Shown here: positions 7,552 to 17,162 of the stretch, piece by piece
Position numbering within the stretch: position 1 is the first letter of the stretch
Layout: each line of letters starts with the position of its first letter
Source of the DNA: Olegusella massiliensis
Lineage (GTDB): Bacteria > Actinomycetota > Coriobacteriia > Coriobacteriales > Atopobiaceae
Direction of reading: 5' to 3'
Length of the DNA: 64,000 bases
NCBI RefSeq assembly: GCF_900078545.1
Contig: NZ_FLLS01000002.1
Coordinates: 1,249,404 to 1,313,403 of the forward strand
Notes under the pieces: generated by a model
Seen by the model: only the letters and a program-made list of their open reading frames with translations
The model's database searches: none
What the model was told of the DNA's origin: nothing
Translations under genes and position numbers: made by a program

Positions 7552-8886
7552 TTAGTCTAGAGCCTTTAGTGCCTCGACTACAGGGGCAACTGCCTCTTCG
7601 CACTCCCGTTGGGTGGGAGCTTCGGCCATGACACGGACAAGCTGTTCGGTACCTGAGGGGCGTACGAGCAAGCGGCCGTTACCGTTAAGTTTTGCTTCTA
7701 CTCCAGCAATTGCGGTCTTAACGCTATCGTGATTAAGAGCATGTTCTTTGTCAGAGACAGCAACATTGACCAGTGCTTGTGGGAAAATCGTTACAGGGGC
7801 AGTGAGTTCGGAGAGTGGCTTGTTCTTTTTGACCATTACCTCAAGGATACGCAGGGCGGTCATGATGCCGTCGCCGGTCACCTCATAGTCAGAGAAAATG
7901 ACGTGACCAGATTGTTCGCCACCCAGTTTGTAGCCATTCTCGCGCATGCAGGCATGGACGTACTTATCACCGACTGCAGTTTGAGTCGTCTTAAGACCGT
8001 TGGCCTCACAAGCTTTGAAAAAGCCCAGATTACTCATTACGGTAGCAACAACCATGTGGTCGGGGAGTTTACCTAGCTCATCGAGGTATTTACCGCAGAG
8101 GAACAGCGTTAGGTCGCCATCTACAACTTCGCCACGCTCGTCTACGGCAATGCAGCGGTCAGCATCGCCATCAAAGGCAAAACCACAGTCCAGCAGGTTG
8201 CCACGGACATGATCTTGCAGGGTAGAGATATGTGTGGAGCCACAATTGACATTGATATTAAAGCCATTAGGTGTGTCATTGATGACATGTACCTCGGCTC
8301 CAAGGGTGGTAAAGACGCGCTCGGCAACAGTCCAGCTTGCGCCATTTGCGCAGTCTAGGCCAATTTTCATGCCATCAAGACGGAAGTTTGCGGTAGCAAC
8401 CAGATGGTTGAGATAGCGCTCGCGGCCTGCTTCATGGTCGATAGTGCGGCCGATAGCATCGCCGGTAGCCAGAGGAACCTCAATCTTTCCATCGATGTAT
8501 TCCTCAACTTTCTCGAGGATTTCGGGCTCCATCTTGAAGCCATCACGATTGACCAGCTTGATGCCATTGTCCTGATAGGGGTTGTGGCTAGCGGTAATCA
8601 TGATGCCGCAGTCAAAACCACCATCAATAACAACATAGCTCACAGAAGGGGTGGGCGTGACATGCAGTAGATAACCGTCAGCGCCGCTCGCCACCAAACC
8701 AGACGCGATGGCATACTCAAACATATAACTGGAGCGTCGAGTGTCCTTGCCCACTACAATACGTGCTTTACGGCCTGTGCGTAGACCGTAATACCAGCCA
8801 ATATAGCGGCCAATCTTGAATGCATGCTCAACTGTGAGACCTTCGTTTGCCTTGCCGCGGAAACCATCAGTGCCGAAGTATTTCAT
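7552..8886 (-). CDS. glmM: Phosphoglucosamine mutase
   Basis: Interconverts glucosamine-6-phosphate and glucosamine-1-phosphate on the way to UDP-GlcNAc, peptidoglycan and cell-wall polymers. The 444-residue length is typical. Motifs in order: the catalytic phosphoserine in TASHNP (S100), the magnesium loop DGDADR (239-244), the sugar loop GEQSGH (322-327) and the phosphate-binding RPSGTE (408-413). The GEQSGH loop and overall length distinguish GlmM from phosphoglucomutase or phosphomannomutase. AAAGGAGTT precedes the ATG. The gene stands alone, diverging from the nicotinamidase-like gene and ending at a strong terminator. Confidence 0.95.
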   Translation of the reverse strand: MKYFGTDGFRGKANEGLTVEHAFKIGRYIGWYYGLRTGRKARIVVGKDTRRSSYMFEYAIASGLVASGADGYLLHVTPTPSVSYVVIDGGFDCGIMITASHNPYQDNGIKLVNRDGFKMEPEILEKVEEYIDGKIEVPLATGDAIGRTIDHEAGRERYLNHLVATANFRLDGMKIGLDCANGASWTVAERVFTTLGAEVHVINDTPNGFNINVNCGSTHISTLQDHVRGNLLDCGFAFDGDADRCIAVDERGEVVDGDLTLFLCGKYLDELGKLPDHMVVATVMSNLGFFKACEANGLKTTQTAVGDKYVHACMRENGYKLGGEQSGHVIFSDYEVTGDGIMTALRILEVMVKKNKPLSELTAPVTIFPQALVNVAVSDKEHALNHDSVKTAIAGVEAKLNGNGRLLVRPSGTEQLVRVMAEAPTQRECEEAVAPVVEALKALD

Positions 8887-9097
8887 TTGAACTCCTTTTT
8901 ATGTTTAGGTACTCCGCCAAAAGCGTTCGCGCCTTATTTTAGCGTTTTGAATTTCATACGCAGTCATGCCCGCGATATCTACGGATTAGGAGGCGATAGG
9001 CATATGGTTGTCGCGGCTAGTTATTTATGGAACACTAGATGTACGGACTTTTTGGTTCGTGCATCTTTTTGTCGTAGACGTCGTGGCTGGGGGAACG

Positions 9098-9640
9098 ATG
9101 AAGAAAATCCTTGTTGTGGTAGATATGCAAAATGACTTTGTTGATGGCGCTTTGGGAACACCTGAGGCTCAGGCGATTGTTCCTGCAGTAGTCAAAAAGA
9201 TTGCGACGTATCCCGCTGATTGCGTGTGGGCCACAAGGGATACACATTCTGTTGACTATCTTCAGACTCAGGAAGGCGCTCATTTGCCCGTGGAGCATTG
9301 CATCAAGGACAGCAAAGGTTGGCAAATTTGTCCGCAGGTGGCTGCAGTTTTGAGCCCCACAACACGTATTTTTGACAAGCCAAGCTTTGGGTCGATGGCT
9401 TTGACTCAGGCGCTGGTAGAAGAAGATACCCGTGAACTTGCGCTTTCTGGTGAGCATATTGAAGTCGAGTTTATTGGTTTGTGCACAGATATTTGTGTTG
9501 TCTCTAATGCTTTGCTTGCCAAGGCGGCATTGCCTGAGGTAACGATATCGGTTGATCCAAGTTGCTGCGCTGGCGTTACGCCCGCAGCGCATGAGGCAGC
9601 CCTTGCCACCATGCGTAGCTGCCAAGTGCAAGGTGCATAG
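9098..9640 (+). CDS. Nicotinamidase / isochorismatase-family cysteine hydrolase
   Basis: A 180-residue cytoplasmic amidohydrolase. The start MKKILVVVDMQNDF at 9098 fits the family; the longer upstream reading has no ribosome site, while GGGGG lies just before 9098. The catalytic triad is visible as Asp9 in VVDMQNDF, Lys in DKPSFGS and Cys in TDICVVSNAL. The most likely reaction is nicotinamide to nicotinate in NAD salvage (PncA-like). The same fold also serves isochorismatases and other amidases, so the substrate is inferred. It is convergent with the DNA glycosylase gene, with a long hairpin between them. Confidence 0.8.
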   Translation: MKKILVVVDMQNDFVDGALGTPEAQAIVPAVVKKIATYPADCVWATRDTHSVDYLQTQEGAHLPVEHCIKDSKGWQICPQVAAVLSPTTRIFDKPSFGSMALTQALVEEDTRELALSGEHIEVEFIGLCTDICVVSNALLAKAALPEVTISVDPSCCAGVTPAAHEAALATMRSCQVQGA

Positions 9641-9689
9641 CCTGCATTTGCATAGTAGCTAGGACCTTATTTTGTAGCATTGACCAATG

Positions 9690-9744
9690 GTTCTACCATC
9701 AGTTTACCTTCTTAAGTCTTGTTTCCTGATGGTAGAACTGTTTT
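9690..9744 (+). terminator. Long hairpin between convergent genes, probable terminator
   Basis: Perfect 13-bp arms GTTCTACCATCAG (9690-9702) and its complement (9726-9738) enclose 23 nt and are followed by TGTTTT on the plus strand. The loop is longer than usual. Read on the minus strand there is no T-run. Confidence 0.55.
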
Positions 9745-9753
9745 GCTAGGCTC

Positions 9754-10560
9754 TTAACGTTTTGCGTGCTCGCGCATCCAAGCAAAAACAAACTGCTGCT
9801 GTACACCACCAAGACGCTCATGCCACACAAAACCATAGTCTCGTTCGGCCTTCTTTATCCAGGTATCGCGAGGCACTGCTTCTAGATAACCGAGGCCATA
9901 AAGGCAGATGCAGCTTGCGACTTTGGGACCGATACCTCGAAGAGTTTGAAACTCAGCCATTTGCGTAGAAAGTGCTGCATAAGGGCGACTAAGCGACAAT
10001 GGCTGCCAGCCTCTCACCACCTGTGTTGCCAAAGACTCGAGATAGGGCTTTCGATAACCAAGTTTAAGCGCCGCACAAAGTGTTTCATCGCCCAGAATTT
10101 CTAAGAGACGAGATGCTGTTGGAACGCAGCCAATGGGATTACCCTGCTTCATCAGTAAGTCCATAGTGTGTTGGATGCGCGTGATAGAGGAGTTTTGACT
10201 GATAACAAAGCTCACAGCCACATCCCACCAGTTTTGATAAAGCACACGTATGCCCTGCTGTGTCTCGAGCACTTCTTGTTTGAGAAGCCCCGAGGCAATA
10301 AGTTCTGTTTGCATGAGGGCATAGTTATCATCGAGCGCAAGGTAGTGGTGCCAATAGTTTGCTTCTCTCGCAGAAAGTTCACTACCGTCAGGACGGCTTA
10401 ACGACAACGTCTTACCCGTCTGCTGTGCTACGCATTGCTGGTGGCCCGATGCGATGAGGTAGCTTGTGGCGTCTGCCTTTTGGATTGGATGCCATGTGAA
10501 CACCTGTCCACTTTCTGCGATCGCAGAAAGTGAGAAGTTCTTGACGGTAAAGCTTGTCAT
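9754..10560 (-). CDS. OGG1-type 8-oxoguanine DNA glycosylase/AP lyase (HhH-GPD)
   Basis: A 268-residue base-excision repair enzyme that should remove 8-oxoguanine opposite cytosine and cut the abasic site. Residues 5-80 look like the OGG N-terminal domain (FSLSAIAESGQVFTWHP). The helix-hairpin-helix LRGIGPKVASCICLYGL begins at 207; its Lys213 aligns with the Schiff-base lysine of OGG1, and Asp232 in VPRDTW is the conserved activating acid. This arrangement is the clostridial/eukaryote-like OGG, not MutM and not AlkA. GGAGT precedes the ATG. In an anaerobe it would counter oxygen exposure. Confidence 0.83.
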   Translation of the reverse strand: MTSFTVKNFSLSAIAESGQVFTWHPIQKADATSYLIASGHQQCVAQQTGKTLSLSRPDGSELSAREANYWHHYLALDDNYALMQTELIASGLLKQEVLETQQGIRVLYQNWWDVAVSFVISQNSSITRIQHTMDLLMKQGNPIGCVPTASRLLEILGDETLCAALKLGYRKPYLESLATQVVRGWQPLSLSRPYAALSTQMAEFQTLRGIGPKVASCICLYGLGYLEAVPRDTWIKKAERDYGFVWHERLGGVQQQFVFAWMREHAKR

Positions 10561-10719
10561 GCACTCCTCTTTCCATGTCGTTTATTTGCAGGATAGCGCG
10601 AGTTAGCAGATAGTGCAGACTAACTTGGACTCCTAGCTGTCATAAGGAGGCTATTTGCGATACGCTAGGAAAGTTAATGCTCAGCGCGGATATGTGCGCT
10701 GCATGCCAGGGAGGAAAAT

Positions 10720-12123
10720 GTGAATCGTACTAAGATTGCACAGCTATTTGCTGATAAAGATGAGTTTGGTGGACATGATATTACCGTCGCCGGTTGGGTT
10801 CGTTCCATTCGCGATATGAAAAATTATGGCTTTGTCGTGCTTAATGATGGCAGCTGCTTTAAGGATCTGCAGCTGGTTATGCAGCGTGATGGCCTGGTCA
10901 ACTATGACGAAATTGCTGCGTGTGGAACGGGTACCGCACTTATTGTGCACGGTAAGCTTGAGCTGACTCCCGACCGTCCTCAGCCTTTTGAGTTGCAGGC
11001 ACGTGAGATTATTGTTGAAGGTGCCTGTGCTGATGATTATCCTTTGCAAAAGCAACGTCAGCCCAAGGAATTTTTGCGTACCCAGCAGCATCTGCGCAGT
11101 CGCACCAATTTATTTCGTGCGATTTTTCGCGTGCGTAGTGTAGCGGCCTATGCAATTCACCGCTTTTTCCAGGAGCATGGCTTTGTTTATGTGAATACAC
11201 CCATCATTACTGCAAGTGATGCTGAGGGCGCCGGCGAGATGTTCCGTGTGACAACACTTGACGTAGCTAACCCACCGCTCCTAGAGGATGGCAGCGTTGA
11301 TTGGAGCCAAGACTTCTTTGGTAAAGCGGTAAATCTCACCGTGTCTGGCCAGATTCAGGGTGAGAACTTTGCCCTGTCTTTTGGTGACATCTACACCTTT
11401 GGCCCAACTTTCCGCGCAGAGAATTCCAACACTCGTCGCCATGCAGCAGAGTTTTGGATGATTGAGCCTGAGATGGCTTTTGCAGATCTTGCTGACGAGA
11501 TGCAAAATTCTGAGGATATGCTCAAGTATGTTATTCGCTACGTACTTGACCATTGCCCTGATGAGATTGAGATGTTTAACAAGTTCGTTGACAAGGGCCT
11601 ACGCGAGCGTCTGGAACATGTGGCAAGTTCTGACTTTGCGCGCGTAAGCTATACCGAGGCGGTAGAGATTTTGACGAAGGCTGCCTCTGAGGGTACTCAG
11701 TTTGAATACCCTGTTGAGTGGGGCATTGACCTGCAGACCGAACACGAGCGCTATTTGACCGAGAAGTATTTTAAGCGACCGACGTTTGTGACTGATTACC
11801 CGCGTGAGATTAAAGCCTTTTATATGCGCCTGAATGATGATGGCAAGACGGTTGCTGCAGCGGATTGTTTGGTGCCAGGTATTGGCGAGATCATCGGTGG
11901 TTCTCAGCGTGAGGAGCGCCTTGATATTCTTGAATCCCGCATCAAGGAGCTGGGTATGAATCCCGACCAATATAAGTATTACCTTGATCTGCGGCGTTAC
12001 GGTGGTTGTCACCATGCGGGTTATGGTTTGGGCTTTGAGCGCCTCGTGATGTATCTCACGGGTGTCGATAATATTCGCGACGTGTTGCCTCATCCTCGTA
12101 CGGTAGGTAATGCTGAGTTTTAG
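10720..12123 (+). CDS. asnS: Asparagine--tRNA ligase
   Basis: Charges tRNA-Asn. The 467-residue protein starts at GTG 10720, 6 bases after GGGAGG. An OB-fold anticodon domain (about residues 20-105, with [17 protein letters not shown]) precedes the class II core. The core has motif 2 [11 protein letters not shown] and motif 3 [10 protein letters not shown] near the C-terminus. The [11 protein letters not shown] stretch is typical of AsnRS. A small CAGCGC/GCGCTG hairpin (10682-10701) lies immediately upstream of the ribosome site; there is no T-box motif. The tRNA-binding-domain gene follows closely and is probably cotranscribed. Confidence 0.95.
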   Translation: MNRTKIAQLFADKDEFGGHDITVAGWVRSIRDMKNYGFVVLNDGSCFKDLQLVMQRDGLVNYDEIAACGTGTALIVHGKLELTPDRPQPFELQAREIIVEGACADDYPLQKQRQPKEFLRTQQHLRSRTNLFRAIFRVRSVAAYAIHRFFQEHGFVYVNTPIITASDAEGAGEMFRVTTLDVANPPLLEDGSVDWSQDFFGKAVNLTVSGQIQGENFALSFGDIYTFGPTFRAENSNTRRHAAEFWMIEPEMAFADLADEMQNSEDMLKYVIRYVLDHCPDEIEMFNKFVDKGLRERLEHVASSDFARVSYTEAVEILTKAASEGTQFEYPVEWGIDLQTEHERYLTEKYFKRPTFVTDYPREIKAFYMRLNDDGKTVAAADCLVPGIGEIIGGSQREERLDILESRIKELGMNPDQYKYYLDLRRYGGCHHAGYGLGFERLVMYLTGVDNIRDVLPHPRTVGNAEF

Positions 12124-12166
12124 TTGAGTGAGTCGCAAGATTGGGTACCGGAAGAAAAGAGTCTCT

Positions 12167-12520
12167 ATGAGTGAGCCTGTTAAACCAGAAATTAGCTATG
12201 ACGATTTTGATAAGCTTGATATCCGTGTTGGCCTCATTACCTCGGTTGAGGATGTGGCTCAGTCCAAAAAGCTCGTAAAGATTACCGCTGATTTTGGTGA
12301 TTTTACGCGCCAGATTCTCTCTGCTTTTAAAGATGAGAACCGTGATCCTCAAAGTGTTGTAGGCAAAAAGTGTCTCTTTGTTGTGAATATGGCGCCGCAC
12401 AAAATGGCAGGAGAGATGTCAGAAGGTCTTTTGCTGGACTTAGGTTACGACGATGGTCTACGCCCACCTGCGCTGGCAATTCCTGACTTTGATGTTCCTG
12501 CAGGCACTCGCTTGAGCTAG
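12167..12520 (+). CDS. Stand-alone tRNA-binding (EMAP/MetRS-C type) domain protein
   Basis: A 117-residue protein that is almost entirely an OB-fold tRNA-binding domain: FDKLDIRVGLI, then KKLVKITADFGD, VVNMAPHKMAGEMSEGLLL and a closing DFDVPAGTRL. It matches the C-terminal appendix of methionyl-tRNA synthetase and proteins such as CsaA/YgjH. It would bind tRNA nonspecifically and could act in trans as a tRNA-affinity factor. I prefer the ATG at 12167 (MSEPVKPE) because the family begins near here; its ribosome site is weak. It lies 43 bp after asnS on the same strand, consistent with a shared role in aminoacylation. Confidence 0.8.
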   Translation: MSEPVKPEISYDDFDKLDIRVGLITSVEDVAQSKKLVKITADFGDFTRQILSAFKDENRDPQSVVGKKCLFVVNMAPHKMAGEMSEGLLLDLGYDDGLRPPALAIPDFDVPAGTRLS

Positions 12521-12616
12521 TTTGTTAGCTGACAAGCTACCCTACAGGTATCCCATAACCCTATTGAGCGAGCGCTGTTACACTCGACTCATCGAAGCAT
12601 GGCGAGGGGAGCAAGC

Positions 12617-14011
12617 ATGGGCATGAGTGACGAAATGCGCGTTGAGCATGATTCTATGGGTGAAATGCTAGTACCCATCGATGCACTTTGGGGTGCGCAG
12701 ACTCAGCGTAGTCATAATAATTTTCCCATTGGCACCGAACGTATGCCTATCGAAATCATTCGTGCTTTTGCGCTGGTCAAAAAAGCTGCTGCTCTTGCTA
12801 ATGCTGAACTTGGAAGTCTTAATCAGACCTGCTGCCAGCTCATTTGCCAGGCAGCTGATGAGGTGCTTGCAGGTAAATGGGACGAGCAGTTCCCTTTGGT
12901 GGTGTGGCAGACAGGATCGGGTACCCAATCCAATATGAATATGAATGAGGTACTCGCCACCCGAGCAAATCAACTTGCTGTCGAGCAAAACATCGTCCTT
13001 GATCAGCCTATTCACCCTAATGATACGGTCAATATGTCGCAATCGAGTAACGATACCTATCCGACCGCTATGCATGTTGCGGCAGTCTGCGCGCTGCAAG
13101 AACAGCTACTCCCTGCTCTTGATGGTCTTATTTCTACGTTAGCTCGTCTTGAAAAAGAAAATCGGGGCGTGATGAAGTGTGGTCGCACTCATCTGCAAGA
13201 TGCAGTGCCTATAGGGTTTTGGCAGGAAATCTCAGGATGGCGTGGTCTGCTTGAGGGTGCAAAGGAAGAAATTTTGGCAAGCTTGGGCGGACTTTTGCGC
13301 CTTGCTTTGGGTGGAACTGCGGTGGGTACAGGATTGAATGCACCTGCGGGTTTTGCTAAATGTGTAGCAACACAACTAGCGGGTCTTACGGGACATGCTT
13401 TTGTTACTGACCCAAATAAATTTAGGGCACTTTCTGCTAAAGATGCGTTGGTTTTTTCGCATGGAGCACTTAAAGCGCTTGCAGCCAATCTCATGAAAAT
13501 CGCCAACGATATACGCTGGCTTGCCTCAGGTCCACGTTTGGGCTTGGGCGAGATTTCTATTCCCGCAAATGAGCCTGGCAGTTCAATCATGCCAGGTAAA
13601 GTTAATCCCACCCAATGCGAAGCAGTGACGATGGTTGCCGTACAGGTTATGGGTAACGATGCTACAATCGGTATCGCAGCTAGTCAGGGTAATTTTGAGC
13701 TCAATGTTTTTATGCCTGTCATTGCCTATAACTATCTGCAATCTCTCCGCTTGCTTGCCGACGTGATGAATTCTTTTGAGCAGCGCTGTGTAGCAGGTAT
13801 CAAGCCTCATATCGACAAAATGGCAGATAATCTCTCTCGGTCTCTTATGCTCGTAACCGCGCTCTCTCCTGAAATTGGCTACGAAAATGCAGCTCAGGTA
13901 GCAAAAAAAGCATATTTTGAGGGCACAAGCTTGCGCGAAGCTTGCACAGAATTGGGGTTTTTGACGGCAGAGCGTTTTGATGAGGTCTTTCATCCTGAAC
14001 GCATGGTCTAA
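12617..14011 (+). CDS. fumC: Fumarate hydratase class II
   Basis: Reversible hydration of fumarate to malate. With the ATG at 12617, which has GAGGGGA 6 bases upstream, the protein is 464 residues, the family norm. Substrate-site motifs are TGSGTQSNMN (99-108), SSNDTYPT (143-150), GRTHLQDA (189-196) and the signature GSSIMPGKVNP (321-331). TQSNMN favours fumarase over aspartate ammonia-lyase, which usually has TSVNMN. No other TCA-branch gene is near. In this group fumarase may link malate or aspartate catabolism to fumarate reduction, which is inference. Confidence 0.92.
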   Translation: MGMSDEMRVEHDSMGEMLVPIDALWGAQTQRSHNNFPIGTERMPIEIIRAFALVKKAAALANAELGSLNQTCCQLICQAADEVLAGKWDEQFPLVVWQTGSGTQSNMNMNEVLATRANQLAVEQNIVLDQPIHPNDTVNMSQSSNDTYPTAMHVAAVCALQEQLLPALDGLISTLARLEKENRGVMKCGRTHLQDAVPIGFWQEISGWRGLLEGAKEEILASLGGLLRLALGGTAVGTGLNAPAGFAKCVATQLAGLTGHAFVTDPNKFRALSAKDALVFSHGALKALAANLMKIANDIRWLASGPRLGLGEISIPANEPGSSIMPGKVNPTQCEAVTMVAVQVMGNDATIGIAASQGNFELNVFMPVIAYNYLQSLRLLADVMNSFEQRCVAGIKPHIDKMADNLSRSLMLVTALSPEIGYENAAQVAKKAYFEGTSLREACTELGFLTAERFDEVFHPERMV

Positions 14012-14196
14012 ACAACAAAAATAAATTTTATGCGGACCGTTTGCCGAGTATATGCCTTAGAACACCTATTTCCTCTGTTATATATATATTTTCGGTTGAG
14101 AATAGCTATGTTGGGTTCTAGATTTTCTGGAACAAGCGTGTCACCATTTCCTGCCAGCAAAAGGTAGGAGCAAGTGATACAGGAAAGGAAAAGCTT

Positions 14197-15339
14197 ATGA
14201 GTAACGTAACGCGCAAAGGCTTTCTCGCTACTACAGCTGGCATGGGCATTGCTTTAGGCCTAGCAGCTTGTGGCGGCAAAAACAACGGTGGCAATGCTGG
14301 TTCTGCTGGTAGCTCCAAAAAAGATCCTGTTGGTGCGAGCGCCGAGCTGATTGATGCAGCCAAGAAGGAAGGCTCCCTCGTTGTCTACGTTTCCTGTGAG
14401 GAAGACTATGGCGCGGCTGTCTGCAACCACTTCCAGGAGCTTTATGGCATTGAGACTTCCTATCAGCGCCTGTCTACCGAAGAGGTAGAGGCAAAGATTG
14501 AGGAGGAAAAGGGCAAGCCTTCTGGTGATGTTTGGTTTGGTGGCACGACTGATCCTTACAATGTTGCTTCCTCCAAGGGTCTGCTTGAGAAATATGATCC
14601 AGAAAATGCCAAACACCTTATTGATGAGTCCTATAAATCCACCGAGAATGACTGGTATGGCATCTACAAAGGCATCTTGGGCATCATGTACAACAAAGAG
14701 GAACTTGAGCGCCTGAAGCTCGATGCTCCCAAGGACTACGATGACCTGCTTGATGAGAAGTACAAGGGTCTTGTCTGGATGGCCAACTACAACACCTCTG
14801 GTACGGCCTTGCTTTTCTTGAATACCATGATTCAAAAGAAGGGCTCCGAGGAAGCTGGTATCGAGTTCCTAAAGAAACTTGATAAGAATATCGCTCAGTA
14901 CACCAAATCTGGTTCTGGGCCTTCCAAATCGGTGGGTACTGCAGAGTGCACCATTGGTATTGGCATGCTTCACGATGCTATTTACCAGATTGTTGATAAC
15001 GGCTATGACAATATTGGTCTGCAGGTTCCCAGCTCTGGCGCATCCTATGAGATCGGCGCTACGGCAATGTTTGCAGGGTGCGCTCATCCCAATGCGGCAA
15101 AGCTTTGGCTTGAGTATGCCTTGAGCCCTGAGTGCGTCGGCCTTGCCCAGAGCAATGGTTCTTATCAGTTCCTTGTTATTGACGATGTTGAGCAGCCCAA
15201 GGTTGCCACAGAGTACGGCCTTGATCCCGACAATGTCATGAAGTATGACTTTGAGGATGCAAAGCAGAACAGCGAGAAGTACAAGAACGACCTTATGCAG
15301 GCCCTAGGCGGCGGCGACGATCGCTTTAAGACCGAATAA
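14197..15339 (+). CDS. fbpA: Ferric-iron ABC transporter substrate-binding lipoprotein
   Basis: A 380-residue family 1 periplasmic-type binding protein of the FbpA/FutA group, receptor for the permease and ATPase that follow. The start has AGGAAAGG upstream; VTRKGFLATTA is an RK variant of the Tat signal, followed by lipobox LAAC. The mature part begins with AAKKEGSLVVYVS, characteristic of iron (and some phosphonate/thiamine) receptors. The segment GGTTDPYN is the FbpA-like GDVWFGG region. Iron is the most probable ligand, but 2-aminoethylphosphonate receptors share the fold. A GTTCTAG/CTGGAAC hairpin (14115-14133) lies in the leader. An intercistronic hairpin downstream probably makes this the most abundant product. 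Confidence 0.82.
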   Translation: MSNVTRKGFLATTAGMGIALGLAACGGKNNGGNAGSAGSSKKDPVGASAELIDAAKKEGSLVVYVSCEEDYGAAVCNHFQELYGIETSYQRLSTEEVEAKIEEEKGKPSGDVWFGGTTDPYNVASSKGLLEKYDPENAKHLIDESYKSTENDWYGIYKGILGIMYNKEELERLKLDAPKDYDDLLDEKYKGLVWMANYNTSGTALLFLNTMIQKKGSEEAGIEFLKKLDKNIAQYTKSGSGPSKSVGTAECTIGIGMLHDAIYQIVDNGYDNIGLQVPSSGASYEIGATAMFAGCAHPNAAKLWLEYALSPECVGLAQSNGSYQFLVIDDVEQPKVATEYGLDPDNVMKYDFEDAKQNSEKYKNDLMQALGGGDDRFKTE

Positions 15340-15372
15340 GGCCCGTTGATTGTTTTTTTGAGTTTTGATTTT

Positions 15373-15406
15373 TAGGGCCAAGTGGGCATATACCCGCTTG
15401 GCCCTA
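15373..15406 (+). promoter_or_regulatory. Intercistronic hairpin between fbpA and fbpB
   Basis: A 14-bp stem (15373-15386 with 15393-15406, one G-T pair) with a 6-nt loop and no T-run after it. Such structures often protect the upstream binding-protein mRNA and lower expression of the permease; this role is inferred from position. Confidence 0.75.
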
Positions 15407-15432
15407 ACTGCCGATGGGAGGTAGATTGCCTC

Positions 15433-17160
15433 ATGGCAAAGGCTAAGACAAAGCAAGGCGCTGCACTTGATAGGGCAAAATTTTTTGGCGACCCTGTCAT
15501 GGTAACCACCATTGTGGTGCTTATTGCCCTGCTTGCGCTGTTCATCCTGTACCCGCTTGCGATACTGCTGGTGGACTCCATTATTACCAATAAAGGCTTG
15601 TCCCTTGAGGTCTTCCAACGTATTTTTAATATGCCGTCCTTCAATCATGCAATCTCAAATACGTTGAAGGTAGGTTTTGTCGTTGGAATCCTGTCGGCAC
15701 TGGTTGGTTTGCTATTTGCTTATGTCGAGGAGTATGTTGAACTCAAGACAAAGTTTTTGACGGGACTTTTCAAGGTGGTCTCCATGCTGCCTGTTGTCTC
15801 GCCTCCCTTTGTGTTGTCTCTGTCTATCATTTTGCTCTTTGGCAAGTCAGGCCTGATAACTCGCCAAATTTTGGGTATTTACGACAACAATGTCTACGGT
15901 TTTTGGGGCATTCTAGCGGTACAGACTTTGACCTTCTTCCCCGTGTGCTACATGATGTTGCGTGGTTTGCTGCGCAACATCGATCCTTCTCTTGAGGAAG
16001 CCGCCCGTGATATGGGAGCTTCTCGTTGGAAAGTCTTTACCTCAGTGACTTTGCCGCTGATTTTGCCTGGTTTGGGCAATGCATTTTTAGTGACGTTTAT
16101 TGAGTCGATTGCTGACTTTGCAAACCCGATGATTATCGGTGGCTCCTACGATACGCTAGCAACTACTATCTATCTGCAGATTACGGGTGCCTATGACAAG
16201 CAGGGTGCCTCTGCAATGGCAGTGGTTTTGCTTTGTATTACGCTCGTGATGTTCCTTGTGCAAAAGTATGTACTTGAGGCCAAGAGCACGGCGACCCTCA
16301 GCGGTAAAGCCAGTCGTGCACGTATGTCTATCACTGATAGTTCAGTGCGACTGCCGCTCGCTATTATCTGCGGTGTCATTGCGGTATTTGTTGTGGTGAT
16401 GTATGCCTGCGTGCCTCTGGGTGCGCTCTTCAAGACCTGGGGTCGTGATTATTCGCTCACTCTGCGCTGGTTTGACATGGTATTTAATAAGTATCATGGT
16501 CTTGAGGCGTTCAAAGATTCGTTCCTACTTTCACTCATTGCTAGTCCAATTACAGCCTTGTTCTCGATGATTATTTCTTATCTTGTGGTCAAGAGAAACT
16601 TCTATGGCAAGGGCTTTATTGAATTTGTTTCTATGCTGGCCATGGCTGTGCCTGGTACTGTCTTGGGCGTTGGTTATATTCGTGGCTTTGTCGGCGGCGT
16701 TTTTGGTACAGGTTTTTTGCAGAGCATCTATAACTCTGCTGCCATTCTTATTATCGTTTTTGTGGTGAGATCTTTGCCGACGGGTACGCGTTCAGGTATC
16801 TCGGCTTTACGGCAGATTGATAAGTCTGTTGAGGAAAGTGCCTACGATATGGGCGCTGACAGTTTCACCGTATTTAAGACGGTGACGTTGCCACTTATTA
16901 AAGACTCGTTCCTCTCGGGCTTTGTAACCACGTTTGTCCGCTCGATTACTGCAATTTCAGCAGTTATTCTGTTGGTTTCGCCCAAGATTTTGATGATTAC
17001 TGTTCAGATTAACGAGTTTGCCGGTAAGGGTCAGTATGGCATTGCCTGCGCCTTTGCCACCATCTTGATTATTATCACCTACGCATCCGTACTCATCATG
17101 AATGCAATCATCAGGCGTTGGGGCAAAAATAGTGTCGCCAGCCGCGTTGAGGAGGACTAA
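15433..17160 (+). CDS. fbpB: Ferric-iron ABC transporter permease (two fused modules)
   Basis: The 575-residue FbpB-type permease carries two homologous halves in one chain, about twelve membrane helices in all. Each half has the EAA loop that docks the ATPase: LEEAARDMGASRW near residues 190-205 and VEESAYDMGADSF near 465-480. The ATG at 15433 is used because GGGAGG lies 11 bases upstream; the longer upstream reading runs through the intercistronic hairpin. fbpC starts 2 bp after the stop. Confidence 0.88.
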   Translation: MAKAKTKQGAALDRAKFFGDPVMVTTIVVLIALLALFILYPLAILLVDSIITNKGLSLEVFQRIFNMPSFNHAISNTLKVGFVVGILSALVGLLFAYVEEYVELKTKFLTGLFKVVSMLPVVSPPFVLSLSIILLFGKSGLITRQILGIYDNNVYGFWGILAVQTLTFFPVCYMMLRGLLRNIDPSLEEAARDMGASRWKVFTSVTLPLILPGLGNAFLVTFIESIADFANPMIIGGSYDTLATTIYLQITGAYDKQGASAMAVVLLCITLVMFLVQKYVLEAKSTATLSGKASRARMSITDSSVRLPLAIICGVIAVFVVVMYACVPLGALFKTWGRDYSLTLRWFDMVFNKYHGLEAFKDSFLLSLIASPITALFSMIISYLVVKRNFYGKGFIEFVSMLAMAVPGTVLGVGYIRGFVGGVFGTGFLQSIYNSAAILIIVFVVRSLPTGTRSGISALRQIDKSVEESAYDMGADSFTVFKTVTLPLIKDSFLSGFVTTFVRSITAISAVILLVSPKILMITVQINEFAGKGQYGIACAFATILIIITYASVLIMNAIIRRWGKNSVASRVEED

Positions 17161-17162
17161 CA

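Noticed and set aside
10682-10719. T-box riboswitch for asnS
   Set aside because: No T-box or specifier structure; only a 6-bp hairpin before the ribosome site.
14012-14196. Iron box upstream of fbpA
   Set aside because: I looked for DtxR/IdeR or Fur-like palindromes and found none convincing; only AT repeats and a small hairpin.
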